Positions 14,974 through 23,171 of a DNA stretch of 38,232 nt are shown here, one piece after another. This DNA is from Paenibacillus ehimensis NBRC 15659 (lineage in GTDB: Bacteria; Bacillota; Bacilli; Paenibacillales; NBRC-103111). Position 1 is the first letter of the stretch, and every line of letters begins with the position of its first letter. The stretch spans positions 1 to 38,232 of the forward strand of contig NZ_BILX01000067.1 in assembly GCF_004000785.1 (NCBI RefSeq), read 5' to 3'. Made by a program: the position numbers and the translations under genes. The notes under the pieces were generated by a model. The model searched no databases. It worked only from the letters and a program-made list of their open reading frames with translations, and had not been told where the DNA came from.

Positions 14974-16134
14974 ATGAACAATGCAGCGTTATTATCCGAG
15001 ATCAAACCGTCGGCGTTCTCGCGTACGACCGACTTATTCGAGAAAATGCAGGAGCATGAGCAGGTGCTGTTTTGCAACGACCCCGCCACGGGGTTGAAAG
15101 CGATTATCGCCATTCACGATACGACGCTCGGCCCGGCTTTGGGGGGAACGCGAATGAGGCCTTATGCCACCGTCGAGGAAGCGCTGGAGGACGTTCTGCG
15201 TTTATCGAAGGCGATGACCTATAAATGCGCGGCGGCGGATGTGGATTTTGGCGGGGGAAAGGCGGTTATCATCGGAGACCCGGCCAAGGATAAAACCCCG
15301 GAATTGTTCCGGGCCTACGGCCAATTTATCGATTCGTTGAACGGTAGATTTTATACCGGGACGGATATGGGCACGGTGCTGGACGATTTCGTGCATGCGT
15401 GTAAGGAAACGAATTGCATAGCCGGGCTGCCGGAAGAATACGGCGGCGGGGGAGAAACGTCGATTCCGACGGCTCTGGGCGTTCTGTACAGCATGAAAGC
15501 GGTAGCCCGAACGTTATGGGGACATGAGAAGTTGAACGGCAAGCGGTTCGCGATTCAAGGCTTGGGGAAGGTCGGCTTTAAAGTCGCCGAGCACTTGCTG
15601 CAGGAAGGCGCCGATCTCTATGTGACCGATGTGGATCAAACCGCGGTAGACCAGGTAGTGGAAAGAGCCGGTAAGCTTGGCAGAATCGCGACCGCCGTGA
15701 AGGGAGAAGAAATATACGGCGTAGAGGCCGACTTCTTCGTTCCGTGTGCCGTCGGCGGCATTATTAACGATCATACGCTCGGGCAGCTCAAGGTTCAAGC
15801 GATCGCAGGCGCGGCGAACAATCAGCTTCTGCATGAGAGCCTTGCCTTCGAGCTAAAGCGAAAAGGCATCCTTTACGCACCCGATTACGTGGTCAACAGC
15901 GGCGGCATTATGCAAGTATCGGATGAGCTGTACGGACCGAACAAAGACAGAGTATTGGCCAAAACGAAAGCGATCTATCATTCGCTGCTCCGCGTGTTCT
16001 CGGAAGCAAAGGAAAAAAATATGACAACGGTCGAGGCGGCCAACCTGATCTGTGAGCAGCGAATTCAGTCCAGAAGAGGAAGAAACAGCTTCTTTTCTCC
16101 CCGAAAGCGCGCCAAATGGCAAATTCGCCATTAA
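14974..16134 (+). CDS. pdh: Phenylalanine dehydrogenase
   Basis: NAD-dependent oxidative deamination of L-phenylalanine (often also L-tyrosine) to the aryl-pyruvate. It belongs to the Glu/Leu/Phe/Val dehydrogenase family at 386 residues. Substrate Lys84 and catalytic Lys96 sit in MTYKCAAADVDFGGGKAVII, Asp131 in FYTGTDMG, and the NAD fold begins with IQGLGKVG (196-201). The sequence closely resembles what I recall of Lysinibacillus sphaericus phenylalanine dehydrogenase, down to the C-terminus (RKRAKWQIRH), rather than leucine dehydrogenase. The in-frame ATG at 14953 is rejected because GGAGG lies 7 bases before 14974. It opens the aromatic amino acid catabolic cluster, which supports the assignment. 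Confidence 0.9.
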   Translation: MNNAALLSEIKPSAFSRTTDLFEKMQEHEQVLFCNDPATGLKAIIAIHDTTLGPALGGTRMRPYATVEEALEDVLRLSKAMTYKCAAADVDFGGGKAVIIGDPAKDKTPELFRAYGQFIDSLNGRFYTGTDMGTVLDDFVHACKETNCIAGLPEEYGGGGETSIPTALGVLYSMKAVARTLWGHEKLNGKRFAIQGLGKVGFKVAEHLLQEGADLYVTDVDQTAVDQVVERAGKLGRIATAVKGEEIYGVEADFFVPCAVGGIINDHTLGQLKVQAIAGAANNQLLHESLAFELKRKGILYAPDYVVNSGGIMQVSDELYGPNKDRVLAKTKAIYHSLLRVFSEAKEKNMTTVEAANLICEQRIQSRRGRNSFFSPRKRAKWQIRH

Positions 16135-16187
16135 CCGAGAGTTTGAAGCAGGAGACATCCATACGATTTTCCGGGAGGCTGGTTCAT

Positions 16188-16418
16188 ATGGCTACCGTCA
16201 AGCTGTGCAGCTCGAATGAGCTGACGAAATCGGAAGCGTTAAAAAAAATTATGCGCGACGCCTCCGTTGATATCGTGGTGAAGGACTGCTTGGGCAATTG
16301 CGGGCAATGCTACTTGGAGCGCTTCGTGAAAGTGGATCAACGAATCATCGTTTTGAACGATGAAGAGGAGCTGCTGGACCAGCTGCTTCAAGCATCTGCC
16401 GCATCCGCCATCGACTAA
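16188..16418 (+). CDS. DUF1450 (YuzB-like) small cysteine protein
   Basis: A 76-residue protein with an N-terminal KLCSSN strand, a central DCLGNCGQCY motif (C-x3-C-x2-C) and a C-terminal strand and acidic helix. This matches DUF1450, whose B. subtilis member YuzB has a similar CLxxCGxC. Function is unknown; a thioredoxin-like fold binding a metal or iron-sulfur cluster is a fair guess. GGGAGG lies 9 bases before the ATG. It lies 53 bases after pdh and before the hpd promoter, so it is probably cotranscribed with pdh. Confidence 0.8.
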   Translation: MATVKLCSSNELTKSEALKKIMRDASVDIVVKDCLGNCGQCYLERFVKVDQRIIVLNDEEELLDQLLQASAASAID

Positions 16419-16477
16419 CCTCATTTAACGTACTAAAGCGATTTCGCGTTGACACGCGCATACAGCATTGAACGTTT

Positions 16478-16506
16478 TTGAAGAGTTCACAAGTTTGCCA
16501 TATAAT
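16478..16506 (+). promoter_or_regulatory. Promoter of the hpd operon
   Basis: TTGAAG at 16478-16483, 17-base spacer, perfect TATAAT at 16501-16506, 41 bases before hpd. Confidence 0.75.
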
Positions 16507-16547
16507 AGCACCAAGAATAAGGAATATAATTGTAGGAGGTTATAAAA

Positions 16548-17663
16548 ATGGAAGAAGATGTTACATTAGTTAGCGAGCTGCAGCAAGATTTTTTCCCGAT
16601 CGAGGATTTCGATTATATGGAATTTTATGTTGGCAACGCGAAGCAGGCCGCCTATTACTTGAGCCGGGCTTTCGGGTTCAAGATTGTTGCCTTCGCCGGG
16701 CTGGAAACCGGTCAGCGCGACAGGGTCTCCTATGTGCTGGAGCAGCGGAAAATCCGCTTTGTGGTGACGGGCTCGCTTCAGGAGGACCACCCGGTTACGG
16801 AATTCATCAAGAAGCATGGTGAAGGAGCAAAGGACGTTGCGCTTCGGGTTGACGACGTTGAAAGGGCTTACGCGGAGGCGGTTTCCAGAGGCGGCATTCC
16901 CGTCCTGGCGCCGCAGGTGCTGACGGACGAACACGGTACCTACAAAAAAGCAATTATCGGCACCTACGGAGACACCGTGCATACCCTTGTCGAGAGAAAG
17001 AACTACAAGGGCTTGTTTGCGCCGGGGTACCAGCCTGTAAACTTCTCCTTCCCGTTCCAGGATGCGGGGCTCATCGGGATCGACCATGTCGTCGGAAACG
17101 TCGAGCGAATGGACGAATGGGTGTCCTATTACGAGAAGGTCATGGGCTTCAAGGAAATGATTCACTACGATGATGAAGATATAAGCACGGAATATTCGGC
17201 TTTGATGTCCAAGGTCATTTGCAACGGCGGCCGCATCAAAATGCCGATAAACGAGCCGGCTACCGGCAAGCGCAAATCGCAAATCGAAGAATATCTGGAA
17301 TTTTACAACGGCCCCGGGGTACAGCACGCGGCTTTATTGACCAACGATATCATAACGACCGTGAAGGTGCTGAAGGAAAACGGCGTGGAGTTCCTGGATA
17401 CGCCGGATACGTATTACGACGAGCTGTCGGACCGGGTCGGCAAGATCGACGAGGATATCGAGAAGCTGAAGCAATACCGCATTCTTGTCGACCGTGACGA
17501 GGAAGGGTATTTGCTGCAAATTTTTACGAAGCCGCTCGTCGACCGGCCGACCTTGTTCTTCGAAATCATTCAGCGCAAAGGGGCGACCACCTTCGGCGAA
17601 GGCAACTTTAAAGCGCTGTTCGAATCGATCGAAAGAGAGCAGGCGCGCCGCGGAAACTTGTAG
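16548..17663 (+). CDS. hpd: 4-Hydroxyphenylpyruvate dioxygenase
   Basis: Converts 4-hydroxyphenylpyruvate and O2 to homogentisate and CO2, a non-haem Fe(II) enzyme. At 371 residues it has two vicinal-oxygen-chelate halves; the iron ligands are in the second: His180 (GIDHVVGNV), His260 (GPGVQHAAL) and Glu339 (LFFEIIQRKG). The C-terminal gate helix (FGEGNFKALFESIEREQ) is intact, so the enzyme should be active. AGGAGG precedes the ATG. It has its own promoter and leads the genes for the two following steps. A perfect 9-bp hairpin overlaps its stop codon. Confidence 0.96.
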   Translation: MEEDVTLVSELQQDFFPIEDFDYMEFYVGNAKQAAYYLSRAFGFKIVAFAGLETGQRDRVSYVLEQRKIRFVVTGSLQEDHPVTEFIKKHGEGAKDVALRVDDVERAYAEAVSRGGIPVLAPQVLTDEHGTYKKAIIGTYGDTVHTLVERKNYKGLFAPGYQPVNFSFPFQDAGLIGIDHVVGNVERMDEWVSYYEKVMGFKEMIHYDDEDISTEYSALMSKVICNGGRIKMPINEPATGKRKSQIEEYLEFYNGPGVQHAALLTNDIITTVKVLKENGVEFLDTPDTYYDELSDRVGKIDEDIEKLKQYRILVDRDEEGYLLQIFTKPLVDRPTLFFEIIQRKGATTFGEGNFKALFESIEREQARRGNL

Positions 17664-17671
17664 TTTCCGCG
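17649..17671 (+). other. Hairpin over the hpd stop codon
   Basis: CGCGGAAAC (17649-17657) and GTTTCCGCG (17663-17671), a perfect 9-bp stem with a 5-base loop that contains most of the TAG stop. No T run follows, so it is more likely an mRNA-processing or stability element than a terminator. Confidence 0.55.
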
Positions 17672-17709
17672 CGTACCGGCAGGCTTAGAGGAAAGGCGGC
17701 AATAATAAC

Positions 17710-18654
17710 ATGATTTCCAGCGCTAGAGCTTTGATGGAGCAGCTTCTCGATTATGCCGGATTGTTTCCGCCCGCCGCTCTGCCCTTGGAGCAGGCGGTCC
17801 GCAATTACGCGGTCTACCGGGACGGACAGGACGCATGGATGCTGGGCCGGTTCGTTATCCCCGCCGCGCAATTGGAGGAGCTGACTCCGTATATGCCGAT
17901 GTTTTCCGGGGACCGGCCGCTGATGCTGTCGGTTCTTGGGACCCGCAGCCGGGATGCGGAAGAATGCTTTCGGATGCTTGGCGATACGCTGCGGCAAACG
18001 GAGGCTTTTCGGGGAAAGCATGGTTCGTCGGTCAACATTGATGTGCTGGAGCTTCCTCTTCCCCCTGCGGGCGCAGACCGCCGGTTACTGGATGAGGCCG
18101 CAGCCGGGGCATCGGAACACGGCCTCCGGCTTTTCTTCGAATGGACGTTTCCATGGAACGGCGATTGGGAGAGCCGGATCGAAGAAGCGCTCGAAGCGGT
18201 AAAGTCCTGCAGGAGGCAGGGCGGGCTGCAGCCGGGCGTGAAGCTGCGGACCGGAGGCGTCACCGCCGACGCGTTTCCGTCGCCGGAGCAGGTGGCCGCC
18301 GTTCTCGTCGGGTGCCGAGACCGCCAATTGGCGTTGAAGTTCACGGCCGGGCTTCATCACCCGGTTCGCATGTACCGGGAAGAAGTGAAGACCGAGATGC
18401 ACGGCTTCCTTAACGTGTTTGTCGCTGGGATGCTGGCGCATGTCTACAAGCTGGACCGTGGCAAAACCGCCGAAATTTTGGCGGACGACCATCCCGACAG
18501 CTTCGTCTTCCTCCCGGATGCGTTAGGCTGGAGAACGCTTACGCTTTCGGCCGGCGAGGTGCGCAGGCTGCGCCGTCAGGCGCTGTGCTCCTACGGAAGC
18601 TGCAGCTTTGACGAGCCCCGCGACGAGCTGCGGGAGTTAAAATCAATTGAATAA
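17710..18654 (+). CDS. Uncharacterised protein of the tyrosine catabolic cluster
   Basis: A 314-residue soluble protein I cannot assign to a named enzyme. Its repeated strand-helix pattern suggests a TIM-barrel-like fold. Conserved-looking catalytic-type motifs are LDYAGLFPPAALPL at the N-terminus, VKLRTGG (about residue 178) and LKFTAGLHHPVR with His216-His217. I recall similar unannotated proteins with KxRxGG and AGLHHP motifs in other bacteria, but no function. It is in the middle of the hpd-fahA-hmgA operon, 46 bases after hpd and 14 bases before fahA, which argues for a role in homogentisate breakdown or handling of a side product (inference). AAAGGCGG precedes the ATG. Confidence 0.88.
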   Translation: MISSARALMEQLLDYAGLFPPAALPLEQAVRNYAVYRDGQDAWMLGRFVIPAAQLEELTPYMPMFSGDRPLMLSVLGTRSRDAEECFRMLGDTLRQTEAFRGKHGSSVNIDVLELPLPPAGADRRLLDEAAAGASEHGLRLFFEWTFPWNGDWESRIEEALEAVKSCRRQGGLQPGVKLRTGGVTADAFPSPEQVAAVLVGCRDRQLALKFTAGLHHPVRMYREEVKTEMHGFLNVFVAGMLAHVYKLDRGKTAEILADDHPDSFVFLPDALGWRTLTLSAGEVRRLRRQALCSYGSCSFDEPRDELRELKSIE

Positions 18655-18668
18655 AAGGAGCCGTTAAG

Positions 18669-19931
18669 ATGCTGCGCTCATTTATTGAGGTTGCGCCGGA
18701 ATCGCATTTCCCTATCCAAAATCTTCCTTACGGCGTCTTTCGCTCCCGTAACGGCGGACATCCCCGCATTGGCGTGGCGATCGGAGAGTACGTGCTGGAT
18801 CTTGCCGTTCTCGATCAGGCGGGCTGCTTGGCCCGGACGGAAGCGGCCGGGCAGGGCCTATTCGACCAAGCGTCGCTGAACGCGTTCATGGCGCTCGGCC
18901 GCCCGGTCTGGCAGCAGGTCCGCGCGGAAATTCGGCGCCTGCTGTCGGCTGACGAGCCGGAGCTGCGGGATAACGGGGGGCTGCGGACAGCGGCCTTGCT
19001 TCCGCAGAAGGACGTCGAGCTGCTGCTGCCTGTAGAGATAGGCGATTATACGGACTTTTACGCTTCGCGGGACCATGCCTTCAATGTAGGCACGATGTTC
19101 CGGGGGAAAGAGAACGCCTTGATGCCCAACTGGCATCATCTCCCGGTCGGCTACCATGGCCGGGCCAGCTCGATCGTGCTCAGCGGGACCGACGTGCGCC
19201 GCCCGCAAGGGCAGATGAAGCCGCCGGATGCGGCGGCGCCTGTATTCGGGCCGAGCCGTCAGCTGGACTTTGAGCTGGAAATCGGATGGTTCATGGGCGC
19301 GGGCAACCCGCTGGGCCAACCCATCCCCGTCGAACGGGCAGAGGAGCATATTTTCGGGCTGGTGCTCGTCAACGATTGGAGCGCCCGGGATATTCAGGCT
19401 TGGGAATACCAGCCGCTCGGACCTTTTCTCGCGAAAAATTTCGCGACATCGATCTCGCCCTGGGTTGTGCCGCTCGATGCCTTAGAGCCGTTCCGCATCC
19501 GCGGAAGCCGGCAGGAGCCGGAGCCGCTGCCTTACCTGAAGCAGGAGGGCGCCCATTCCTTCGACATCAAGCTTGAGGTGTACCTGCAAAGCGCCGATAT
19601 GGAGCAGGCGGAGCGGATCACGGAGAGCAACGTCAAATACCTGTATTGGAGCATGGCGCAGCAAATCGCTCACCATACGGTAGGCGGCTGCAACCTGCGA
19701 GCCGGGGATTTGCTGGCTTCCGGGACGATCAGCGGACCGGATAAGGCAAGTCGCGGCTGCATGCTCGAATTGGCCTGGCGCGGAGCGGAGCCTCTTCAGC
19801 TCAGCAATGGCGCGAAGCGGGTCTGGCTGGAAGACGGCGATCGGCTGACGATGACCGGCTACGCTCAAGGCGACGGGTACCGCATCGGGTTTGGCGAAGT
19901 GACGGGCCGGATTCTGCCATCGTTGAAATAA
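18669..19931 (+). CDS. fahA: Fumarylacetoacetase
   Basis: Hydrolyses fumarylacetoacetate to fumarate and acetoacetate, the last step of tyrosine breakdown. At 420 residues it is the normal full-length form. Landmarks: DYTDFYASRDHAFNVGTMFR (metal Asp and catalytic His), LPVGYHGRASS, FELEIGWFMG (metal Glu) and LVNDWSARDIQAWEYQPLGP (metal Asp). AAGGAG lies upstream of the ATG. No maleylacetoacetate isomerase gene is in the window, so isomerisation must be done elsewhere, by another protein, or non-enzymatically. Confidence 0.96.
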   Translation: MLRSFIEVAPESHFPIQNLPYGVFRSRNGGHPRIGVAIGEYVLDLAVLDQAGCLARTEAAGQGLFDQASLNAFMALGRPVWQQVRAEIRRLLSADEPELRDNGGLRTAALLPQKDVELLLPVEIGDYTDFYASRDHAFNVGTMFRGKENALMPNWHHLPVGYHGRASSIVLSGTDVRRPQGQMKPPDAAAPVFGPSRQLDFELEIGWFMGAGNPLGQPIPVERAEEHIFGLVLVNDWSARDIQAWEYQPLGPFLAKNFATSISPWVVPLDALEPFRIRGSRQEPEPLPYLKQEGAHSFDIKLEVYLQSADMEQAERITESNVKYLYWSMAQQIAHHTVGGCNLRAGDLLASGTISGPDKASRGCMLELAWRGAEPLQLSNGAKRVWLEDGDRLTMTGYAQGDGYRIGFGEVTGRILPSLK

Positions 19932-19964
19932 GCAAGCGCAACTTAACCAAGGAGGTCGTACAAG

Positions 19965-21122
19965 ATGCCGTTCTACCATCGGATGGGGCAAATTCCCAAT
20001 AAAAGACACGTGCAGTTCAGAAAAGAAGACGGTTCGTTGTTTCGCGAGCAAGTGATGGGCACGAAAGGCTTCTCCGGCATTCAATCAATCCTATACCATC
20101 ATGGGGCGCCGACGGAAATCGTTAAAGCCGAATTCCTCGGTGCGTGCAGCATTGAGTACGAGGAGGACAGCGTCCTCGGATACCGTCATTTTCAGACGGG
20201 AGCGGCTCCGAGGAAAGGCGATGGCGTTCAGGGCAGAACGTACGTGCTCGGCAATGACGATATCCTGCTTGCCGTGTCAAGCCCCACGGAAACCATGAAT
20301 TATTATTACCGCAACGCCGACGGCGACGAGCTGCTGTTCGTGCATTACGGAACCGGCAAGGTCGAGTCGATGTTCGGTACGCTGCACTACCGTCCGGGCG
20401 ATTATATCGTCATTCCGATCGGCACCATTTACCGGATCGTGCCGGATGGGGAAGACACCAAATTTTTGGTCGTGGAAACGAACAGCTGGATCAGTACGCC
20501 CAAGCGTTACCGCAACGAGCACGGTCAGCTGCTGGAGCACAGCCCTTTTTGCGAAAGGGATATCCGGCTGCCTGAAACGCTGGAAACGCACACGGAGCCC
20601 GGGGAGTTCGAGGTCCGGACCAAAACGAGGGGCGCGCTGCATTCGCATATTTACAGCCATCATCCGTTAGACGTCGTCGGCTGGGACGGTTATCTGTATC
20701 CGTACATTTTCAACATTGCGGATTTCGAGCCGATCACCGGACGCATTCATATGCCGCCTCCGATTCACCAGACGTTCGAAGGTCATCAGTTTGTCGTCTG
20801 CTCCTTCGTCCCGAGAATGTACGACTATCATCCCGAAGCGATTCCGACGCCTTATTTCCACAGCAACGTGGACAGCGACGAGGTGCTCTATTACGTGGAG
20901 GGCAATTTCATGAGCCGCCGGGGCATCGAGGAAGGGTCCATTACGCTTCATCCGTCGGGAATTCCTCACGGTCCTCATCCGGGTACGATCGAGGCAAGCC
21001 TGGGCAAAAAAGAAACGAAGGAATTGGCGGTCATGGTGGACACGTTCCGTCCGCTCAAGGTCGTCAAGGCAGCCCGCACCTTCGAAGACAAAAACTATCT
21101 TTACAGCTGGTCTCATAAATAA
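19965..21122 (+). CDS. hmgA: Homogentisate 1,2-dioxygenase
   Basis: Fe(II) cupin enzyme that opens the homogentisate ring to maleylacetoacetate. It is 385 residues, shorter than the human or Pseudomonas enzymes (about 440) but with the catalytic part intact: MYDYHPEAIPTPYFHSNVDS with the iron His and Glu, the second cupin strand LYYVEGNF, and the final His cluster HPSGIPHGPHPG. GGAGG lies before the ATG. It is followed after 20 bases by the TrpR-like gene in the same operon. Confidence 0.95.
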   Translation: MPFYHRMGQIPNKRHVQFRKEDGSLFREQVMGTKGFSGIQSILYHHGAPTEIVKAEFLGACSIEYEEDSVLGYRHFQTGAAPRKGDGVQGRTYVLGNDDILLAVSSPTETMNYYYRNADGDELLFVHYGTGKVESMFGTLHYRPGDYIVIPIGTIYRIVPDGEDTKFLVVETNSWISTPKRYRNEHGQLLEHSPFCERDIRLPETLETHTEPGEFEVRTKTRGALHSHIYSHHPLDVVGWDGYLYPYIFNIADFEPITGRIHMPPPIHQTFEGHQFVVCSFVPRMYDYHPEAIPTPYFHSNVDSDEVLYYVEGNFMSRRGIEEGSITLHPSGIPHGPHPGTIEASLGKKETKELAVMVDTFRPLKVVKAARTFEDKNYLYSWSHK

Positions 21123-21142
21123 ATCGGCGTGGTGGTGGCATA

Positions 21143-21451
21143 GTGCGGCGGAATAACGTGCGAAGCGAGGAAGAAGTCCATCAGTTATTCGAAGCCATTC
21201 TATCGTTACAAAACAAGGATGAGTGCTACGATTTTTTTTCCGATTTGTGTACGGTAAACGAGGTCAAAACGATGGCTCTCAGGCTTGAGGTCGCAAAGCA
21301 GCTGCTCGAAGGAGCTACTTATTTGGACATTATCGAGGAAACCCAGAAAGGCAGCGCCATCATTTATCGCGTCAAAAATTGTCTGAATCACGGAAGGGGA
21401 GGCTTCCGAACCATTTTGGACCGGTTGAACAGGCACGGCAAGCAGCCGTGA
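21143..21451 (+). CDS. TrpR/YerC-family DNA-binding protein
   Basis: A 102-residue all-helical protein of the TrpR-like YerC/YecD family. LFEAILSLQNKDECYDFFSD, LCTVNEVKTMALRLEVAKQL and the recognition region YLDIIEETQKGSAIIYRVK align with what I remember of B. subtilis YerC, but the HTH is divergent (YerC has a Thr/Ser-rich recognition helix followed by SRVKRCLNYG; here IIYRVKNCLNHG). The start is GTG with a weak GGTGG upstream, suggesting modest expression. It is 20 bases after hmgA. E. coli TrpR senses tryptophan, so a regulator sensing an aromatic compound and acting on this cluster is plausible (inference). Confidence 0.85.
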   Translation: MRRNNVRSEEEVHQLFEAILSLQNKDECYDFFSDLCTVNEVKTMALRLEVAKQLLEGATYLDIIEETQKGSAIIYRVKNCLNHGRGGFRTILDRLNRHGKQP

Positions 21452-21481
21452 GGAAGAACGGCGCGTTTGCTGTAAGAAGCG

Positions 21482-21566
21482 TTCGGACGGCGAGACCGAT
21501 TGGATGAGAACCGAAGCTGTGAATCGTTATGAGGCTTGCTCTCAAACAGCCCGATCACCGTCCGAA
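21482..21566 (+). promoter_or_regulatory. Possible structured leader before the NhaC-family gene
   Basis: TTCGGACGG (21482-21490) and CCGTCCGAA (21558-21566) are perfect 9-bp complements that enclose 67 bases. Inside, AAGC/GCTT and GAG/CTC pairs can nest. No known riboswitch class is recognised and no terminator follows. Confidence 0.3.
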
Positions 21567-21649
21567 TGTTTTCTCCCTTATTTTGAATACGCTTACATTA
21601 AATTGGCTTCGCGCGTTTTATTATTCCGTTCGTGCGGGAGGAATTCCTT

Positions 21650-23080
21650 ATGGTAACGAGAAAACCATCGTTTTTCATGTCAAGCGCGCTCATTGCGGCT
21701 ATCGTCGTGATTCTGGCGGTAAGCATTCTTCACTATCAAGTCGCTCCGCAAATCCCCATCTTGACGGCATCGATCCTTCTTTCTTTCTACGGTTTAAAAT
21801 TAGGCTTTACTTGGAAACAGTTGGAATCGGCTATTGTCAAAGGCATTTTATATGGTCTCCCCTCGATTCTCATTTTGTGTCTGATCGGAATCTTGATCGG
21901 AATATGGGTGTTGAACGGAACCGTTCCGACCTTGTCCTATTACGGCTTGCATATTCTTTCACCCAGCTACTTTCTCGTATCGGCGGTGTTGATTTGCGGA
22001 GTCGTATCCGTGCTGACGGGAAGCTCCTGGAGCGCAATCGGCACGATGGGCGTTGCTTTGATGGGGGTCGCCTACGGCATGGGAATTTCCCCCGCCATGG
22101 CGGCCGGGGCTATCGTTTGCGGCTCCGTATTCGGCGATAAAATTTCGCCTCTTTCGGATACGACGAACCTTGCCTCCGCGACGGCCAAGGTGCCTATTTT
22201 CGATCATATCCGGCACATGCTGTGGACAACGATTCCAAGCTTGGTATTAACGCTGATCTTGTTTGCTTTTTTTGCCATATCCGACCGTGCGGCAGACACC
22301 GCCGGCATTGAAACGATGATCCGGACCCTCAACGAACGCTTCACAATTACGCCTCTGACCCTGCTCTCGCCGCTTGCGATTATCGTCTTGGCCTTTAAAC
22401 GGGTCGATGCCATTCCCACTTTGGTTGTCGGTTTATTGGTCGCGATCGTGACGTCCTTTTTTACCGTTCCCGGAATATCGGCAGGCCGGCTCATGAGCGT
22501 GGCGCACTTCGGCTATAAGTCGGAAACGGGAGTCGAAGCGATCGATAAGCTGCTGTCGCTGGGCGGGCTATCCAGTATGATGTTTGCCGTTTCGCTCATC
22601 ATCCTGGCGCTCGCCTTCGGCGGTCTTGTGAAAGAAATCGGCCTGGTTCATACGATTATCGACAGGATTAAGAGGTATTTAAATAAAAAAGGAAATGTCA
22701 TCAGCGCGACGGTGTTATCTTCGGTCGGGGTGAATGTCATTATCGGGGAATGCTACTTGTCCATTATTTTGCCCGGGCAAATGCTGGAATCTTCGTACAA
22801 GCGGCTGAAGCTGCATCCGAAAAATTTGTCCAGAACGCTGGAGGATGCCGGAACCATCGTTCATCCGATCGTTCCGTGGGGAGTTTCGGGCGCCTTTATT
22901 ATGGCTACGCTGAATATCGGCATGGAGTACGTTCTCTATTCGTTTATGTGTTTTATTACGCCCTTATTGGCGATCGTTTTCGGCTATACCGGTTTCGCCA
23001 TAGCGCCGATCGGCGAGGAAGGCGAAATGGAAGCCTACGAAGAAAAGTTCGAGATCGGAATGAACAACAGCAGCATGTAG
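21650..23080 (+). CDS. NhaC-family transporter
   Basis: A 476-residue polytopic membrane protein of the NhaC Na+/H+ antiporter family, with about 11-12 hydrophobic helices. Family landmarks are LTGSSWSAIGTMGVALMGVA, GSVFGDKISPLSDTTNLASA and EDAGTIVHPIVPWGVSGAF. The family includes Na+/H+ antiporters and the malate/lactate antiporter MleN, so the name alone does not give the substrate. Position after the aromatic catabolic genes raises the possibility that it moves an aromatic amino acid or pathway product (inference). An upstream GTG at 21632 is rejected because GGAGG lies 8 bases before 21650. Confidence 0.9.
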   Translation: MVTRKPSFFMSSALIAAIVVILAVSILHYQVAPQIPILTASILLSFYGLKLGFTWKQLESAIVKGILYGLPSILILCLIGILIGIWVLNGTVPTLSYYGLHILSPSYFLVSAVLICGVVSVLTGSSWSAIGTMGVALMGVAYGMGISPAMAAGAIVCGSVFGDKISPLSDTTNLASATAKVPIFDHIRHMLWTTIPSLVLTLILFAFFAISDRAADTAGIETMIRTLNERFTITPLTLLSPLAIIVLAFKRVDAIPTLVVGLLVAIVTSFFTVPGISAGRLMSVAHFGYKSETGVEAIDKLLSLGGLSSMMFAVSLIILALAFGGLVKEIGLVHTIIDRIKRYLNKKGNVISATVLSSVGVNVIIGECYLSIILPGQMLESSYKRLKLHPKNLSRTLEDAGTIVHPIVPWGVSGAFIMATLNIGMEYVLYSFMCFITPLLAIVFGYTGFAIAPIGEEGEMEAYEEKFEIGMNNSSM

Positions 23081-23120
23081 ACTGGAAACAGTGTGCCGGC
23101 GATGGGACAGCAAGCGCGAG

Positions 23121-23159
23121 GGCGGTTCACCGGAGGAGCGGTGCTGGCGGACCGCCTTT
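23121..23159 (+). terminator. Probable terminator after the NhaC-family gene
   Basis: GGCGGT (23121-23126) pairs with ACCGCC (23151-23156), with an inner CACCG/CGGTG pair, followed by only TTT. It lies between convergent genes and may serve both. Confidence 0.45.
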
Positions 23160-23171
23160 GGCGCTTGGCGG

